Notes: generated by a model not told the origin, from the sequence alone. A stretch of DNA of 64,000 bases from Neoalteromonas flava (GCF_002807685.1 NZ_PEAX01000007.1:62001-126000); one strand, 5' to 3'. Positions 9,146-18,671 are shown, numbered from the stretch's first letter. Numbers and translations: made by a program.

Positions 9146-9275
9146 TCTAAATATCTATAAATTTGTATTTTAACTGCTTTTCGGACTTTAACTGCGGTGT
9201 TACAGAAAGATGGTTTTGGATTGCATATTTGTTAATCAAATAACAAATGCGATATTAGACCGCAAGTTTCTATGC

Positions 9276-10346
9276 TTAATCCGGATATTGCCCATTCTCA
9301 TCAGCGACAAAAAACGGTTGAGAGTACCAATGGAAGCGACCCGATTGCTTGCTTGGTGCAGTACAATTTACCCGACTGCGCCCTGCGCTCAGCGCTTTGG
9401 GTAAACTAAAGCTAAAACTATTCGTCGTGGCATTGAGTTCAAGGGGTTTGTTCTCAAAAAAACAAGTGACAGCAGTGCCTGAGGGTGGTGTTGCTTGCAG
9501 GTTTAGAGTTACCGTGGGTTTGCTACCCAAGGTTTGCATGGGTTCAACCTCATCACTTTTTATCGCCAATGGCAGGCTATTCAATTTCACCTTAAGTGTG
9601 TCTAAGTTGGCGTAAATACCCGCAGCAGGGAAGCGCGGTATAGCACCAAAATCGCTAACGCTACCAGCGGCCCCTGAGTGTTGCCCGAATCCTATATAAC
9701 CGCGTTGTAGCAGTTGTTGCTTCAAGCGTTGATTAAATTCTCCAAAGGGATAAGCCACATATTTCAGGGAATAGCCTAAGCGTTCGGCGATGATTTGTTC
9801 GGCGGACTCAATATCATCGAGGGTTCGTTGTAACCATGCTTCTTCACTTTCATTCATTTCGCGTGTCAGTAGATGATTGTGGTGAAGGCTATGATTGGCA
9901 AATAAAACCCCTTCATCGGCCATTTGCGCCATCTCCTCCCAGCTAAGATGACCTGCTTGCACGCCGACTACACCGGGGTTTACGAAAATGGTGTAGGGCA
10001 TTTTATAGCGTTTGAGTATGGGGTGTGCATTTTCCAAAATATTGCGATAACCGTCATCAAAGGTGATCACAACAGCGTTGTCAGGCAGTCGCCCATTTCC
10101 TCGCATGGCGGTGACTGCTGTTTGCAGGTCGATAACAGTGTGGTGTTTGCTCAAATACTCTAAATGCGTAGCAAATCTCTTGGGAGTAATACTGGTCGAG
10201 GCAGGCGTATCCTCGGCAACATGATGATAGAGCAGGATAACGGCGCTTGTACCGCTGTGTGCCGTTTGAGCGTGCGCAAGTGAGAACGCCCCGGCAAAAA
10301 CTAGCGTAACAAGGACCTTGAACACACTCGCGAAATAGCGTGGCAT
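9276..10346 (-). CDS. Polysaccharide deacetylase family protein, exported
   Basis: 356 residues with a signal peptide cleaved after AHAQ (about residue 27). The NodB-homology domain occupies about 30-250: LYHHVAE opens it, ITFDDGY carries the catalytic Asp pair of motif 1, and ANHSLHHNHLL (H-S-x-x-H-x-H) is motif 2 with the metal-binding histidines. These enzymes remove N-acetyl groups from surface polysaccharides or peptidoglycan. A C-terminal beta-rich domain of about 90 residues has a Cys pair (VTCFFE and RVNCTAP). GAGGAG precedes the ATG. It is divergent from the MATE gene. Confidence 0.9.
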   Translation of the reverse strand: MPRYFASVFKVLVTLVFAGAFSLAHAQTAHSGTSAVILLYHHVAEDTPASTSITPKRFATHLEYLSKHHTVIDLQTAVTAMRGNGRLPDNAVVITFDDGYRNILENAHPILKRYKMPYTIFVNPGVVGVQAGHLSWEEMAQMADEGVLFANHSLHHNHLLTREMNESEEAWLQRTLDDIESAEQIIAERLGYSLKYVAYPFGEFNQRLKQQLLQRGYIGFGQHSGAAGSVSDFGAIPRFPAAGIYANLDTLKVKLNSLPLAIKSDEVEPMQTLGSKPTVTLNLQATPPSGTAVTCFFENKPLELNATTNSFSFSLPKALSAGRSRVNCTAPSKQSGRFHWYSQPFFVADENGQYPD

Positions 10347-10389
10347 AGATTCTCCTCAGAATTAAGTGCGCGCTCGCAGGATTTTATCT

Positions 10390-11775
10390 GTGATTCGGGT
10401 ATTCTATTGTAAATTAGCCACGACTGGATCACTTCTGCTGTTGTTTAGCCGATTATTTCAACCTCATCAACGGATTATTGCGCTCGCAATCCCGATGATA
10501 ATCGCCAACATTACTACGCCGTTACTGGGGTTGGTCGATACTGCCGTACTTGGTCACTTGCCATCGGTCGAAGCGCTCGCGGGGGCTTCAATTGGTGCTT
10601 TAGTGATCACGCAGATTTATTGGGTTAGCGGGTTCTTGCGAATGTCTGTTACAGGTCTGAGTGCGCAAGTAAAAGGTGCGGCTACAACATTAACGCTGCC
10701 AGCCCGTAACGCATACGCAAAACCTCTATATCAAGGGGCTGGCTTGGCTATGCTGCTCGCGATTCTGGTTGCTATGGCGATGCAATGGTTGATCCCGCTG
10801 GCGCAATGGATGGCAGAAACCGATGCGTTAACCAATCAGTTTATTAAAGAGTATCTATCCGTTCGGGTGTATGGAGCGCCTGCAGCGCTACTTAACTTAG
10901 TTTTGGTTGGTTGGTTAGTTGGTCAGCAGCAAACGCGAGCGGTGCTTGTTATCCAAGTACTAGGCAATGTGCTGAACATTCTGTTGAATGTGATTTTTGT
11001 GTTTGGCTTTGAGCTAAATGTGATGGGCGTAGCGGCAGCAACCGTATGTGCTGAATACGCCATGCTAGCCATGGGCGCAGTACTGGCGCTGCGGCCCTTA
11101 GCTGCTCGACTACCGGCTTTACATTGGTTCGCACCGCGGGAGTGGGGAGCCATAGTATCACTCAATACGGCAATGTTTGTGCGTAACCTCACGCTCCAAT
11201 TATGTTTAGCGTTTATTACTTTTCAAGGTGCGCAGCTTGGCGCCCAAACGGCAGCAATCAATGCGATTTTGATGCAATTTTTTGTCCTGATTGCGCTAGG
11301 GCTTGATGGCATTGCTTATGCGGTTGAAGCACTGGTTGGCGAGGCTAAGGGGCAGAAGCGCTCCGAACAGATCCATCAGCACACCACTGGTGGTTTGATT
11401 TGGTCATCTGCGTTTGCCTTGGTTTATGCCGCCTTGTTCTTTGGGGTGGGCGAATGGGTCATTAGTTTATTAACCAATAAACCGGAACTGATGGACGCAG
11501 CCAGCGCATTTTTGCCGTTAATGTGGTTTTTACCCTTAATAGCCCACTGGTGTTTTCTATTTGACGGTGTTTTTGTTGGCTTTAGTGACGCAAAATCCAT
11601 GCGCAATACTATGGCCTTAAGTGCATTGGGTGTGTTTTTTCCCGTTTGGTGGCTGTTGCAACAGCATGACAATTGGGCACTGTGGTGGGCGTTTCTAGCA
11701 TTCCTTGCTGCGCGTGGTTTCAGTCTTGGTTGGATTTATCTTGATCGCTGGCGAAAGGATCATTTGCTCGATTGA
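10390..11775 (+). CDS. MATE family efflux transporter (DinF-like)
   Basis: About 461 residues with twelve membrane helices. The opening RIIALAIPMIIANITTPLLG followed by LVDTAVLGHL is the MATE signature, and the sequence is closest in style to the DinF branch. MATE proteins export cationic drugs or metabolites against Na+ or H+. I chose GTG 10390 because AGGA lies about 8 bases upstream; GTG 10366 upstream lacks a ribosome binding site and TTG 10441 is also possible. The 3-prime end overlaps the minus-strand small membrane protein gene by 56 bases. Confidence 0.88.
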   Translation: MIRVFYCKLATTGSLLLLFSRLFQPHQRIIALAIPMIIANITTPLLGLVDTAVLGHLPSVEALAGASIGALVITQIYWVSGFLRMSVTGLSAQVKGAATTLTLPARNAYAKPLYQGAGLAMLLAILVAMAMQWLIPLAQWMAETDALTNQFIKEYLSVRVYGAPAALLNLVLVGWLVGQQQTRAVLVIQVLGNVLNILLNVIFVFGFELNVMGVAAATVCAEYAMLAMGAVLALRPLAARLPALHWFAPREWGAIVSLNTAMFVRNLTLQLCLAFITFQGAQLGAQTAAINAILMQFFVLIALGLDGIAYAVEALVGEAKGQKRSEQIHQHTTGGLIWSSAFALVYAALFFGVGEWVISLLTNKPELMDAASAFLPLMWFLPLIAHWCFLFDGVFVGFSDAKSMRNTMALSALGVFFPVWWLLQQHDNWALWWAFLAFLAARGFSLGWIYLDRWRKDHLLD

Positions 11776-12019
11776 GCTCACGTTGTTCAATAACGCGAGC
11801 AAACCGATTGGCGAACATGCCCCAGTACCCCCACATAGCAAAAAAGAAGCCTAGCAATAGTGTACTCATTGACACTAGGGTGAATACAAAGGAGGTTGCA
11901 GGCAACGCTATTAGTAGTACCAAGCCAAACGCAAATACGCCTAAACCGAGCTTAAACCGTTGCCAGCTCCGCACTGGATTTTGTCCAGCGCGGTACAGGG
12001 TGTGCTTGATCCGTGTCAC
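11720..12019 (-). CDS. Small two-helix membrane protein
   Basis: 99 residues with two hydrophobic helices (about 25-45 and 48-68) between a basic N-terminus and a charged C-terminus; no recognised domain. The GTG start is 9 bases after nfuA on the same strand, so it is probably co-transcribed with nfuA. Its 3-prime end runs 56 bases into the convergent MATE gene; an overlap of this size lowers certainty about its exact end, but the frame has the composition of a real membrane protein. Confidence 0.68.
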   Translation of the reverse strand: MTRIKHTLYRAGQNPVRSWQRFKLGLGVFAFGLVLLIALPATSFVFTLVSMSTLLLGFFFAMWGYWGMFANRFARVIEQRELNRANDPFASDQDKSNQD

Positions 12020-12028
12020 GTTGGCCGC

Positions 12029-12607
12029 TTAATAGTAGGAGTGCTCTCCGGCCTGGTGTTCAGTGGCATCTTTGACGCCGGTTAGTTCACCTGAGAATTG
12101 CGCCAGCATTTGCTTTTCAATGCCGTCTTTAAGGGTTACATCGACCATAGAGCAGCCGTTACAGCCACCACCAAATTGCAGTACAGCAATACCGTCTTCG
12201 GTTACTTCCATTAATGAGACCTTACCACCATGGCTAGCCAAATTAGGGTTAATCTCTGTTTCGATCATGTAATTAATCCGCTCAACCAAAGGTGCATCGT
12301 CATCTAACTTACGGGCTTTAGCATTCGGCGCTTTGAGGGTTAGTTGCGAACCCATTTGGTCAGTAACAAAATCAATCTCTGCCTCTTCAAGAAAAGGGGC
12401 ACTTTCTTGATCAACAACAGCGTCAAAGCCATTGAAATTAAGGCGTACATCTTGATCTTCAACGGCATCTGGTGGGCAATAAGATACGCCACACTCTGCG
12501 CCAGAGGTGCCAGGATTGACAACAAAAACCCGGATATTCGTGCCCTCAGCTTGTTTAGAAAGCAATTTAACGAAGTGTTCTTGGGCTTGTTCTGAAATTG
12601 TGATCAT
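12029..12607 (-). CDS. nfuA: Fe-S biogenesis protein NfuA
   Basis: 192 residues. The N-terminal half is a degenerate A-type scaffold domain (starts [15 protein letters not shown]) and the C-terminal half is the NifU-like domain with [11 protein letters not shown] (CxxC) that holds a 4Fe-4S cluster. Length and domain order match E. coli NfuA, which carries clusters to aconitase and other apo-proteins, notably under oxidative or iron stress. In many gammaproteobacteria nfuA neighbours gntX/comF and bioH, as here, although an M14 peptidase gene lies between them in this genome. Confidence 0.97.
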   Translation of the reverse strand: MITISEQAQEHFVKLLSKQAEGTNIRVFVVNPGTSGAECGVSYCPPDAVEDQDVRLNFNGFDAVVDQESAPFLEEAEIDFVTDQMGSQLTLKAPNAKARKLDDDAPLVERINYMIETEINPNLASHGGKVSLMEVTEDGIAVLQFGGGCNGCSMVDVTLKDGIEKQMLAQFSGELTGVKDATEHQAGEHSYY

Positions 12608-12770
12608 AATACCAACCTAAAAATCGCATTACCGCGTATGATAACAAAATTAACCAAGTAAAACACTCAGGTATTATGGCTTTTTTTCATTATTTATACT
12701 TATCCGTTGAATTAAGATAAGGTGAGCCAAATCCCAAAAATTTGCTTGAACATCAGAAGTAAGAGGCATT

Positions 12771-15368
12771 ATGAGCACATGCAGGTTGAAACGTCGTTTT
12801 GGTAGCAGATTAAAACAGCATCTATTGTCTGTTTTTCTAATGAGTTGTGGACTGCTTTTCAGTTACAGCAGTATCGCGGGTAAGCCCACCCACAACTATT
12901 TACCACAAGGTATCCAATATGATCAGTCGGTACCGCTACCTGAAAGCATTCTCGGCGCTGAGGTCGGTGAATGGCATGTAAGACACGATCAGCTTGTTAG
13001 CTATATGTATGCGCTTGCTGCAGCATCCGAACGAATTACGATTACGGAAACCGGACGCACACATGAGAATCGTCCACTGTTGCTTCTAACGATTACGTCG
13101 CCAGAAAACCAGCAGCAGATAGATAGTATCCAGCAAACCCATATTCAAACTCTGCAAGCCGGCAACAAACCAAGCAATGATGCCCCCGTTATCTTATACA
13201 TGGGCTACAGTGTTCACGGCAATGAACCCTCAGGGGCAAATGCAGCGTTGTTGGTAGCCTACTATCTAGCAGCGGCCCAGAGCGAAGCGGTTAATACGTT
13301 ACTGAGCGAGAATGTCGTTCTGCTTGATCCGTCATTAAACCCCGATGGCCTATCACGCTTTGCACAATGGGCGAATATGCATCGAGGCAAAGTGTTAAAT
13401 GCTGATCGAGACCACCGGGAGCATCAGGAAGGTTGGCCGTCCGGCCGCACAAACCATTATTGGTTTGATTTGAATCGTGATTGGTTATTGTTAACACATC
13501 CAGAATCTCGCGCCAGAATAAAGCAGTTTCATGCATGGCGCCCACATATTCTCACTGATTTTCATGAGATGGGTACCGACAGTACCTACTTCTTCCAGCC
13601 GGGTATCCCGAGTCGCAAGAATCCATTAACACCGCAATCCAACGTAACGCTGACGGAGGCATTGGCAGAGTTTCATGCGCAGGCCTTTGATGCTGAGGGC
13701 GTCTTGTATTTTAGCGAAGAAAGCTTTGATGATTTTTATTATGGTAAAGGCTCCACCTATCCCGATGCACACGGCAGTATCGGTATTTTATTTGAGCAGG
13801 CGAGCAGTCGGGGCCATTTGCAAGAGTCGATTAACGGCGAGCTTGAGTTTGCTGAGACTATCCAAAACCAAGTAACCACCAGTTTGTCGACCTTTGCAGG
13901 CGCATTGGCGAACAAGCAAGCTATTTTAAAATATCAACATCAGTTCTATCAGGACACACAAGAATTGGCTGAGCAGGACCGCACGCGAGGGTACCTGATC
14001 CAAGCCACTTTAGATAATGCGCGCATGCAAGCGCTAACTGACATTTTGCGTCAGCATCAGATTGAGTTTGCGTATTTATCTTCTGATTTTGAGAGTGAGG
14101 GTGTTGCATACCCAGCAGGGAGCGTATTTGTTGGGGTAGATCAAGCGCAATACCGTTTGTTGAGTTCGCTTTTTTCCACTCAAACCAGCTTTGCCGACAA
14201 TACGTTCTATGATGTATCCAGCTGGAACTTGCCATACGCCTTTGACTTAAACTATCAAGACGTCGACAAGAGTATGCTGCGCAAGCTTAAGCTGGCAGAC
14301 AGTATCTCTCAACCGCAGCAACAGAGCATCCCAACAAACGCATACGCTTATGCGATTGACTGGAACAGTTACGATGCGCCAGCCCTATTAAGTGAATTGT
14401 TACGTTTGGATGTGAAGGTGCGCATAGCGGGGGCTGGTTTTACCGCACAAACGCTCCAGCAAAGTAGAGATTTTGCCCCCGGAACGTTAGTGATCCCGCG
14501 TGGATTAGAACAACCCCAAAATTTTGTAAGCGAACTACAACGCTTAGCTGCAAACTATCAACAGCCGGTCTACGCCATCGTATCGGGTTTGACACCGCAA
14601 GGTATTGATCTAGGGTCACGTCAGCTTGAGCCAGTCAGCGCACCGCGTATCGCAATCATCGGTGGCAATGGTATATCCCAATATGAAGTTGGCGAAATTT
14701 GGCATTACCTTGATACGCGCATGCAAGTACCGGCTTCAATCATCGAACAATGGCGACTTGATCGGGTCGACCTTGCCCAATACAGCCACATTGTTCTCGC
14801 TAATGGTAATTATTCCAGCTTGTCGAAAAAGGCGATTGATGAGCTCACTCGTTGGGTTAACGCTGGTGGCGTGCTTATTGGGCAGAAACGCGGTATGGAG
14901 TTTATGATTGAAAAGCAGTGGTTAAAAGCTGAAATGATGCCTTCCAGTGAAGTGGATAAGTTATTTTCAACGAAGAACCTCAGCTATTCACAGCGCAGTG
15001 AGCTGGCGGCTAAAAAGCTCATTGCCGGCACTGTATTTATGACCGATGTAGATGTGACGCACCCGCTTGCGTTTGGTTTAGCCGACGCCAAGCTGCCGAT
15101 GTTTAAAACTAACAACGCAATTATCCGCAACATTGATAATCCATTTATCGTGCCATTTACCTACACTGCAGAGCCTTTGTCGTCTGGGTATGCCGATCCT
15201 AAACTGGCTGAGTTGATTGCTGAAACCCCTGCTGCGGTTGCGCATCGTTTGGGACAGGGCAGAGTGATTGGCTTCGCTGATAATTTAAACTTTCGTGGCT
15301 ATTGGTACGGCACAAGTAAAGTCTTTGCCAATGCCATATACATGGCGAGTTTAATCGACGCGCGGTAA
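12771..15368 (+). CDS. Exported M14-family zinc carboxypeptidase, large
   Basis: 865 residues with an N-terminal signal region to about residue 37. The M14 domain shows HGNE (His149, Glu152) as the HxxE zinc motif, DPSLNPDG as the usual substrate-binding stretch, His265 in DFHEMG as the likely third ligand and FEQASSRG near residue 342 as a candidate catalytic Glu region. The C-terminal third (from about residue 620, starting IAIIGGNGISQYEVGE) looks like a class I glutamine-amidotransferase-like domain, as in related M14 proteins of marine bacteria. Probable role: digestion of external peptides. AGAGG precedes the ATG. Confidence 0.88.
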   Translation: MSTCRLKRRFGSRLKQHLLSVFLMSCGLLFSYSSIAGKPTHNYLPQGIQYDQSVPLPESILGAEVGEWHVRHDQLVSYMYALAAASERITITETGRTHENRPLLLLTITSPENQQQIDSIQQTHIQTLQAGNKPSNDAPVILYMGYSVHGNEPSGANAALLVAYYLAAAQSEAVNTLLSENVVLLDPSLNPDGLSRFAQWANMHRGKVLNADRDHREHQEGWPSGRTNHYWFDLNRDWLLLTHPESRARIKQFHAWRPHILTDFHEMGTDSTYFFQPGIPSRKNPLTPQSNVTLTEALAEFHAQAFDAEGVLYFSEESFDDFYYGKGSTYPDAHGSIGILFEQASSRGHLQESINGELEFAETIQNQVTTSLSTFAGALANKQAILKYQHQFYQDTQELAEQDRTRGYLIQATLDNARMQALTDILRQHQIEFAYLSSDFESEGVAYPAGSVFVGVDQAQYRLLSSLFSTQTSFADNTFYDVSSWNLPYAFDLNYQDVDKSMLRKLKLADSISQPQQQSIPTNAYAYAIDWNSYDAPALLSELLRLDVKVRIAGAGFTAQTLQQSRDFAPGTLVIPRGLEQPQNFVSELQRLAANYQQPVYAIVSGLTPQGIDLGSRQLEPVSAPRIAIIGGNGISQYEVGEIWHYLDTRMQVPASIIEQWRLDRVDLAQYSHIVLANGNYSSLSKKAIDELTRWVNAGGVLIGQKRGMEFMIEKQWLKAEMMPSSEVDKLFSTKNLSYSQRSELAAKKLIAGTVFMTDVDVTHPLAFGLADAKLPMFKTNNAIIRNIDNPFIVPFTYTAEPLSSGYADPKLAELIAETPAAVAHRLGQGRVIGFADNLNFRGYWYGTSKVFANAIYMASLIDAR

Positions 15369-16058
15369 TGTAATTGCGAGCGACCAGACCTCTAATTCAA
15401 TATGTGGATTGGTCGCTCTAACTGCATTTAACATGGCTTGCATGGTGGCCCCTGTGGTTACCACATCATCGAAGATCGCGACACGTTTAACGCTAGGCTC
15501 GAACGATTTACACGCAAAACTATTGTCCATATTCATCAATCGGTCAGCCCGCGATAAAGTGCGTTGAGGCGGTGAAAGCCGCGTTTTTACCAGCCCAGAA
15601 TCAAGTACCGGAACGTTTAGCTGTTTGCCGATGGCAATGGTTAGTTCGCGAGTATGGCTGAATTGTCGTTTTAAATACCGTGAGAAGTGCATGGGGGCAG
15701 GCAATATCAGATCAGGTAATTGCTTTGGCCGCGATTTTACTCCAGCACTGAAAAGCCGTGCTAGCGGGGCTATGTAAAACAACTTACCTTGTAACTTAAG
15801 TTCGGCAATCCAATGCGAAAATGGGTAAGAGTATTCGCAGGTTACATGTAAAGGTGCAAGCAGGTGCGGCCTGATGCTTTGCGCTACCCTTGGCCAGTTG
15901 CGTAGGTCATAGTTGTAACTTGGCATTGGCAGGGTTCGAATTTGCGCGGCACAATAAGGACAGGGCTGTTCGATGGTTGGAAACAGGCACGCAATACAGC
16001 GTTGCCCCAAAACGTGCAATAATCCGGTTTTTAGTCTTGCTAACCCTTTTACCAGCAT
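15351..16058 (-). CDS. ComF family protein (GntX-like phosphoribosyltransferase)
   Basis: About 235 residues from the ATG at 16058; the longer upstream frame would run into bioH and is not preferred. Near the N-terminus CIAC and CPYC form a zinc-ribbon-like Cys set, and the C-terminal type I phosphoribosyltransferase domain has VAIFDDVVTTGATM, the PRPP-binding loop. Homologues (ComF/GntX) are linked to DNA uptake and use. The 3-prime end overlaps the M14 peptidase by 18 bases (convergent) and the start is 15 bases from the divergent bioH start. Confidence 0.92.
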   Translation of the reverse strand: MLVKGLARLKTGLLHVLGQRCIACLFPTIEQPCPYCAAQIRTLPMPSYNYDLRNWPRVAQSIRPHLLAPLHVTCEYSYPFSHWIAELKLQGKLFYIAPLARLFSAGVKSRPKQLPDLILPAPMHFSRYLKRQFSHTRELTIAIGKQLNVPVLDSGLVKTRLSPPQRTLSRADRLMNMDNSFACKSFEPSVKRVAIFDDVVTTGATMQAMLNAVRATNPHIELEVWSLAITLPRVD

Positions 16059-16073
16059 ACCGCAGAGGTACCC

Positions 16074-16895
16074 TTGAGTATAACCAAAGCGCAAATTGTG
16101 CATCCTCAGTCTAAGCTTGTCAGCTGTACCTATAGTCATGAGAGCGCGGCCTCAGACTGTGAACTCGTGTTGATTCATGGATGGGGGCTAAATAGTGGGG
16201 TTTGGCAATCAGTGATTCCTGAACTTGTAGAATTTGCGCGAATTACAACCATTGATTTACCCGGGTTTGGACTCAATAGCACGGTCTTGCCTGATGATTA
16301 CTCGTTAGTAAATATTGTTGAGTTGATCAGCCAAACGCTACCTGATAATTCAGTCCTAGTGGGATGGTCTTTGGGAGGCTTAGTCGCGCAGTCAATAGCA
16401 ATTGAGCAGCCGGAACGCTTGTCCGGACTGGTAACGGTGGCGTCAACGCCGTGCTTTGCACAGAAGACTGATTGGCACGGTATTAAGCCTGAAGTGCTTA
16501 ATGCATTTGAAGCGCAATTAGAGCATGACTTTGCTAAAACACTAGCACGCTTTCTCGCCATTCAGGCCCTTGGTAGTCCATCTGCCAAAGCGGATATAAA
16601 ACTCATTCAACAACAGGTGCAAGCTTTCCCTGATCCGTCACATGTTGCCTTAATGGATGGCCTCGCTCTACTGTCGTCCGTCGACCTACGTGAATCAATC
16701 GCACGAATCATGTGCCCTACATTACGTTTGTACGGCCGGTTAGATTCATTAGTACCGTATGATGTCATCGCGCAGATACAACAATTACAACCTAATGCCC
16801 ACTATGATGTTGTTCCACACGCGGCGCATGCTCCTTTTATTTCCCATCGTCAACTATGGGTAGAGAAATTACAGCAGTTTATTCAGTCTATATAG
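16074..16895 (+). CDS. bioH: Pimeloyl-ACP methyl ester carboxylesterase BioH
   Basis: 273-residue alpha/beta hydrolase. LIHGWGLNSGVW supplies the oxyanion region, GWSLGG holds the nucleophile Ser99, LYGRLDSLVP the acid and HAAHAPFISH the catalytic His; these match BioH, which hydrolyses pimeloyl-ACP methyl ester before biotin assembly. The start is TTG at 16074 with GAGG 7 bases upstream. It is divergent from comF, the usual gammaproteobacterial arrangement of bioH and gntX. The remaining bio genes are not in the window. Confidence 0.92.
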   Translation: MSITKAQIVHPQSKLVSCTYSHESAASDCELVLIHGWGLNSGVWQSVIPELVEFARITTIDLPGFGLNSTVLPDDYSLVNIVELISQTLPDNSVLVGWSLGGLVAQSIAIEQPERLSGLVTVASTPCFAQKTDWHGIKPEVLNAFEAQLEHDFAKTLARFLAIQALGSPSAKADIKLIQQQVQAFPDPSHVALMDGLALLSSVDLRESIARIMCPTLRLYGRLDSLVPYDVIAQIQQLQPNAHYDVVPHAAHAPFISHRQLWVEKLQQFIQSI

Positions 16896-17004
16896 CCATT
16901 CACGCTAGTTTTCGCGGTGGATATAGCGAAATAGATGATAAAAAGGGTTCAAAAAATAACCAATTTCAGGCATACTAACGTGGAGGTAGTGTGAGGGTAA
17001 CTGT

Positions 17005-17337
17005 ATGCCAATTGATACAGGATATAACGTTAATTCAGCGATCTTATCAGGTCAGTTTGGATTAAATCGAGCGTCTGAGGGGATCACTCAGGCCTCATTA
17101 AACATCGCGCAGCGAACGGCGCAGCAGGACGTTGCTCAAAATGGCCCTGCGGGCGTGTTGTTGGGTGCAGCAGAGCAGCAAATCAGTAACTTGCGTAATA
17201 CGTTGCCATCGCCTGGCGACAGTTTAACTAGTGATTTATTGTCGTTGCAGATAAACGCACGAAATGCGCAGGCGTCGGCAGCCGTGGTTGATACCGCGGA
17301 TGAGACAATCGGTCGAATAATAGACATTTTCGCCTAA
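17005..17337 (+). CDS. Short flagellar rod/hook-like protein, function unknown
   Basis: 110 residues, no signal peptide. The ends resemble the terminal helices of flagellar axial proteins: near the N-terminus GLNRASEGITQASLNIAQRT parallels the helix with an A-x-N-I-A element, and the C-terminus NARNAQASAAVVDTADETIG parallels rod/hook C-terminal helices; the central domain is missing. I cannot say whether it is assembled into flagella. GAGGG precedes the ATG. It ends 11 bases before the putative metalloprotease gene and is probably co-transcribed with it. Confidence 0.72.
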   Translation: MPIDTGYNVNSAILSGQFGLNRASEGITQASLNIAQRTAQQDVAQNGPAGVLLGAAEQQISNLRNTLPSPGDSLTSDLLSLQINARNAQASAAVVDTADETIGRIIDIFA

Positions 17338-17348
17338 TCGATAGTCTT

Positions 17349-18302
17349 ATGAATATTGTCACGCCAATCCCAACCGGTATTGTCTTCACCAATACCAATT
17401 TGAATACCGAGTCGGCTCGGCGAGAAAACCTTGCGCGTGAAACTATTCCACAAACAGGAGCTAACGAGAACTCAGAAGCAAAATCTGGACTCGGCTCTGA
17501 ATCTGACCGCCTGAAAAACCCGGGCCAGCAACCAGCGCCGCTCGTATATGAACGCCCGCAACCCAACCCTAATGCGAGCCCACAAGCCTTCGCTGGTGAA
17601 GGCGCGTTTGACAATGCTAACGATCAGAGTGCAGGTAAAGAAAACGCTGAGGAGCGTCAGCGCGAAGAACAAGAGCAGCGTGATGAGCGCGAGATTCAGC
17701 GGTTAAAACAGCGCGACAGTGAGGTTCGTAGTCACGAACAAGCACACGCAAGTGTAGGCGGGCAGTATGCCGGTGCTCCTAGCTACGAATATGAAACGGG
17801 TCCTGACGGTAAGCGTTATGCCGTTGGCGGAGAGGTTTCAATTGACGTAGGCGAAGAATCCTCGCCCGAGGAAACCTTAAGAAAGATGCAACAGGTCAAG
17901 GCGGCTGCACTCGCGCCGGCTGAACCTTCACCACAGGATTTACGTGTTGCCAGTGAGGCCACACAAAAAGCGTTTGAAGCGCGCAGCGATATTGCGCAAG
18001 AACGTGCTGAGGAACTTGCGAGAGCAGCCAATCCAACTGAGCAGAAAGCTAATCCCGCACAACCCGAAGTGCCAAGTCTTGATGAGATTGTCGATGGTAT
18101 TGATATTTCAATCCCCGAGCGCACATTGGACAATAATGGCTTTGGTGCCAGCGCTGCGGTCGATCGCGAGTCATTGAGCACCTCGCAGCAGCGTGAAACG
18201 TTAAAGCAGGATGAGCAAACATTGAAACGCGTTGATGTTATTCAGTCACGTTATCTTTCGATCGTTACTCCTAACGAAACAGGTTTTTCTGCCGTAGCCT
18301 AA
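17349..18302 (+). CDS. SprA-related putative metalloprotease
   Basis: 317 residues, highly charged and rich in Gln, Glu and Ala. The conserved core at about residues 120-205 contains EVRSHEQAHASVGG, an HExxH motif (HEQAH), then APSYEYETGPDGKRYAVGGE and a run of helices; this matches what I recall of the family annotated as putative metalloprotease/SprA-related. N- and C-terminal tails look disordered. No signal peptide. It follows the flagellar-like gene by 11 bases. Enzyme activity is inferred only from the motif. Confidence 0.8.
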   Translation: MNIVTPIPTGIVFTNTNLNTESARRENLARETIPQTGANENSEAKSGLGSESDRLKNPGQQPAPLVYERPQPNPNASPQAFAGEGAFDNANDQSAGKENAEERQREEQEQRDEREIQRLKQRDSEVRSHEQAHASVGGQYAGAPSYEYETGPDGKRYAVGGEVSIDVGEESSPEETLRKMQQVKAAALAPAEPSPQDLRVASEATQKAFEARSDIAQERAEELARAANPTEQKANPAQPEVPSLDEIVDGIDISIPERTLDNNGFGASAAVDRESLSTSQQRETLKQDEQTLKRVDVIQSRYLSIVTPNETGFSAVA

Positions 18303-18371
18303 CATTGCGGTTGCGATGATACCTGCTGGCCCTTTACACTCGAACTATTCTTCGACCTCGCTGAATTTAGC

Positions 18372-18671
18372 ATGCTTGTCAGTCCAGACTTCTTTTACCT
18401 TGATTTAGGCATTACGGCTTTTGTTCTCGTCGTTGCCGTGCGGCTTTCGTTTATTCGTATCGATTGGTTGCCTTTATTGAGCATTGTGGCTCTAAGTTCC
18501 TTTGTATCACTCATGCCTGTTATCGGCGTTGTAATCGGTGCCGCAGTTTACTGCTTTTTATTGGTATTTAGGTCGAATGCGGAATGGATTGATGGGATCT
18601 GGTTTTGGCTGTTTGCCAAGTTGGTCAGTGTAGGTTTTGGCTTTATCACCGGAGACATTAGTGTTGGCTAA
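18372..18671 (+). CDS. Small integral membrane protein
   Basis: 99 residues consisting of about three hydrophobic helices (8-25, 33-62, 74-93) with almost no soluble part; no recognised domain. The ATG at 18372 lies 69 bases after the SprA-like gene. The last 11 bases overlap the methyltransferase if that begins at GTG 18661, suggesting translational coupling. Function unknown. Confidence 0.68.
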   Translation: MLVSPDFFYLDLGITAFVLVVAVRLSFIRIDWLPLLSIVALSSFVSLMPVIGVVIGAAVYCFLLVFRSNAEWIDGIWFWLFAKLVSVGFGFITGDISVG

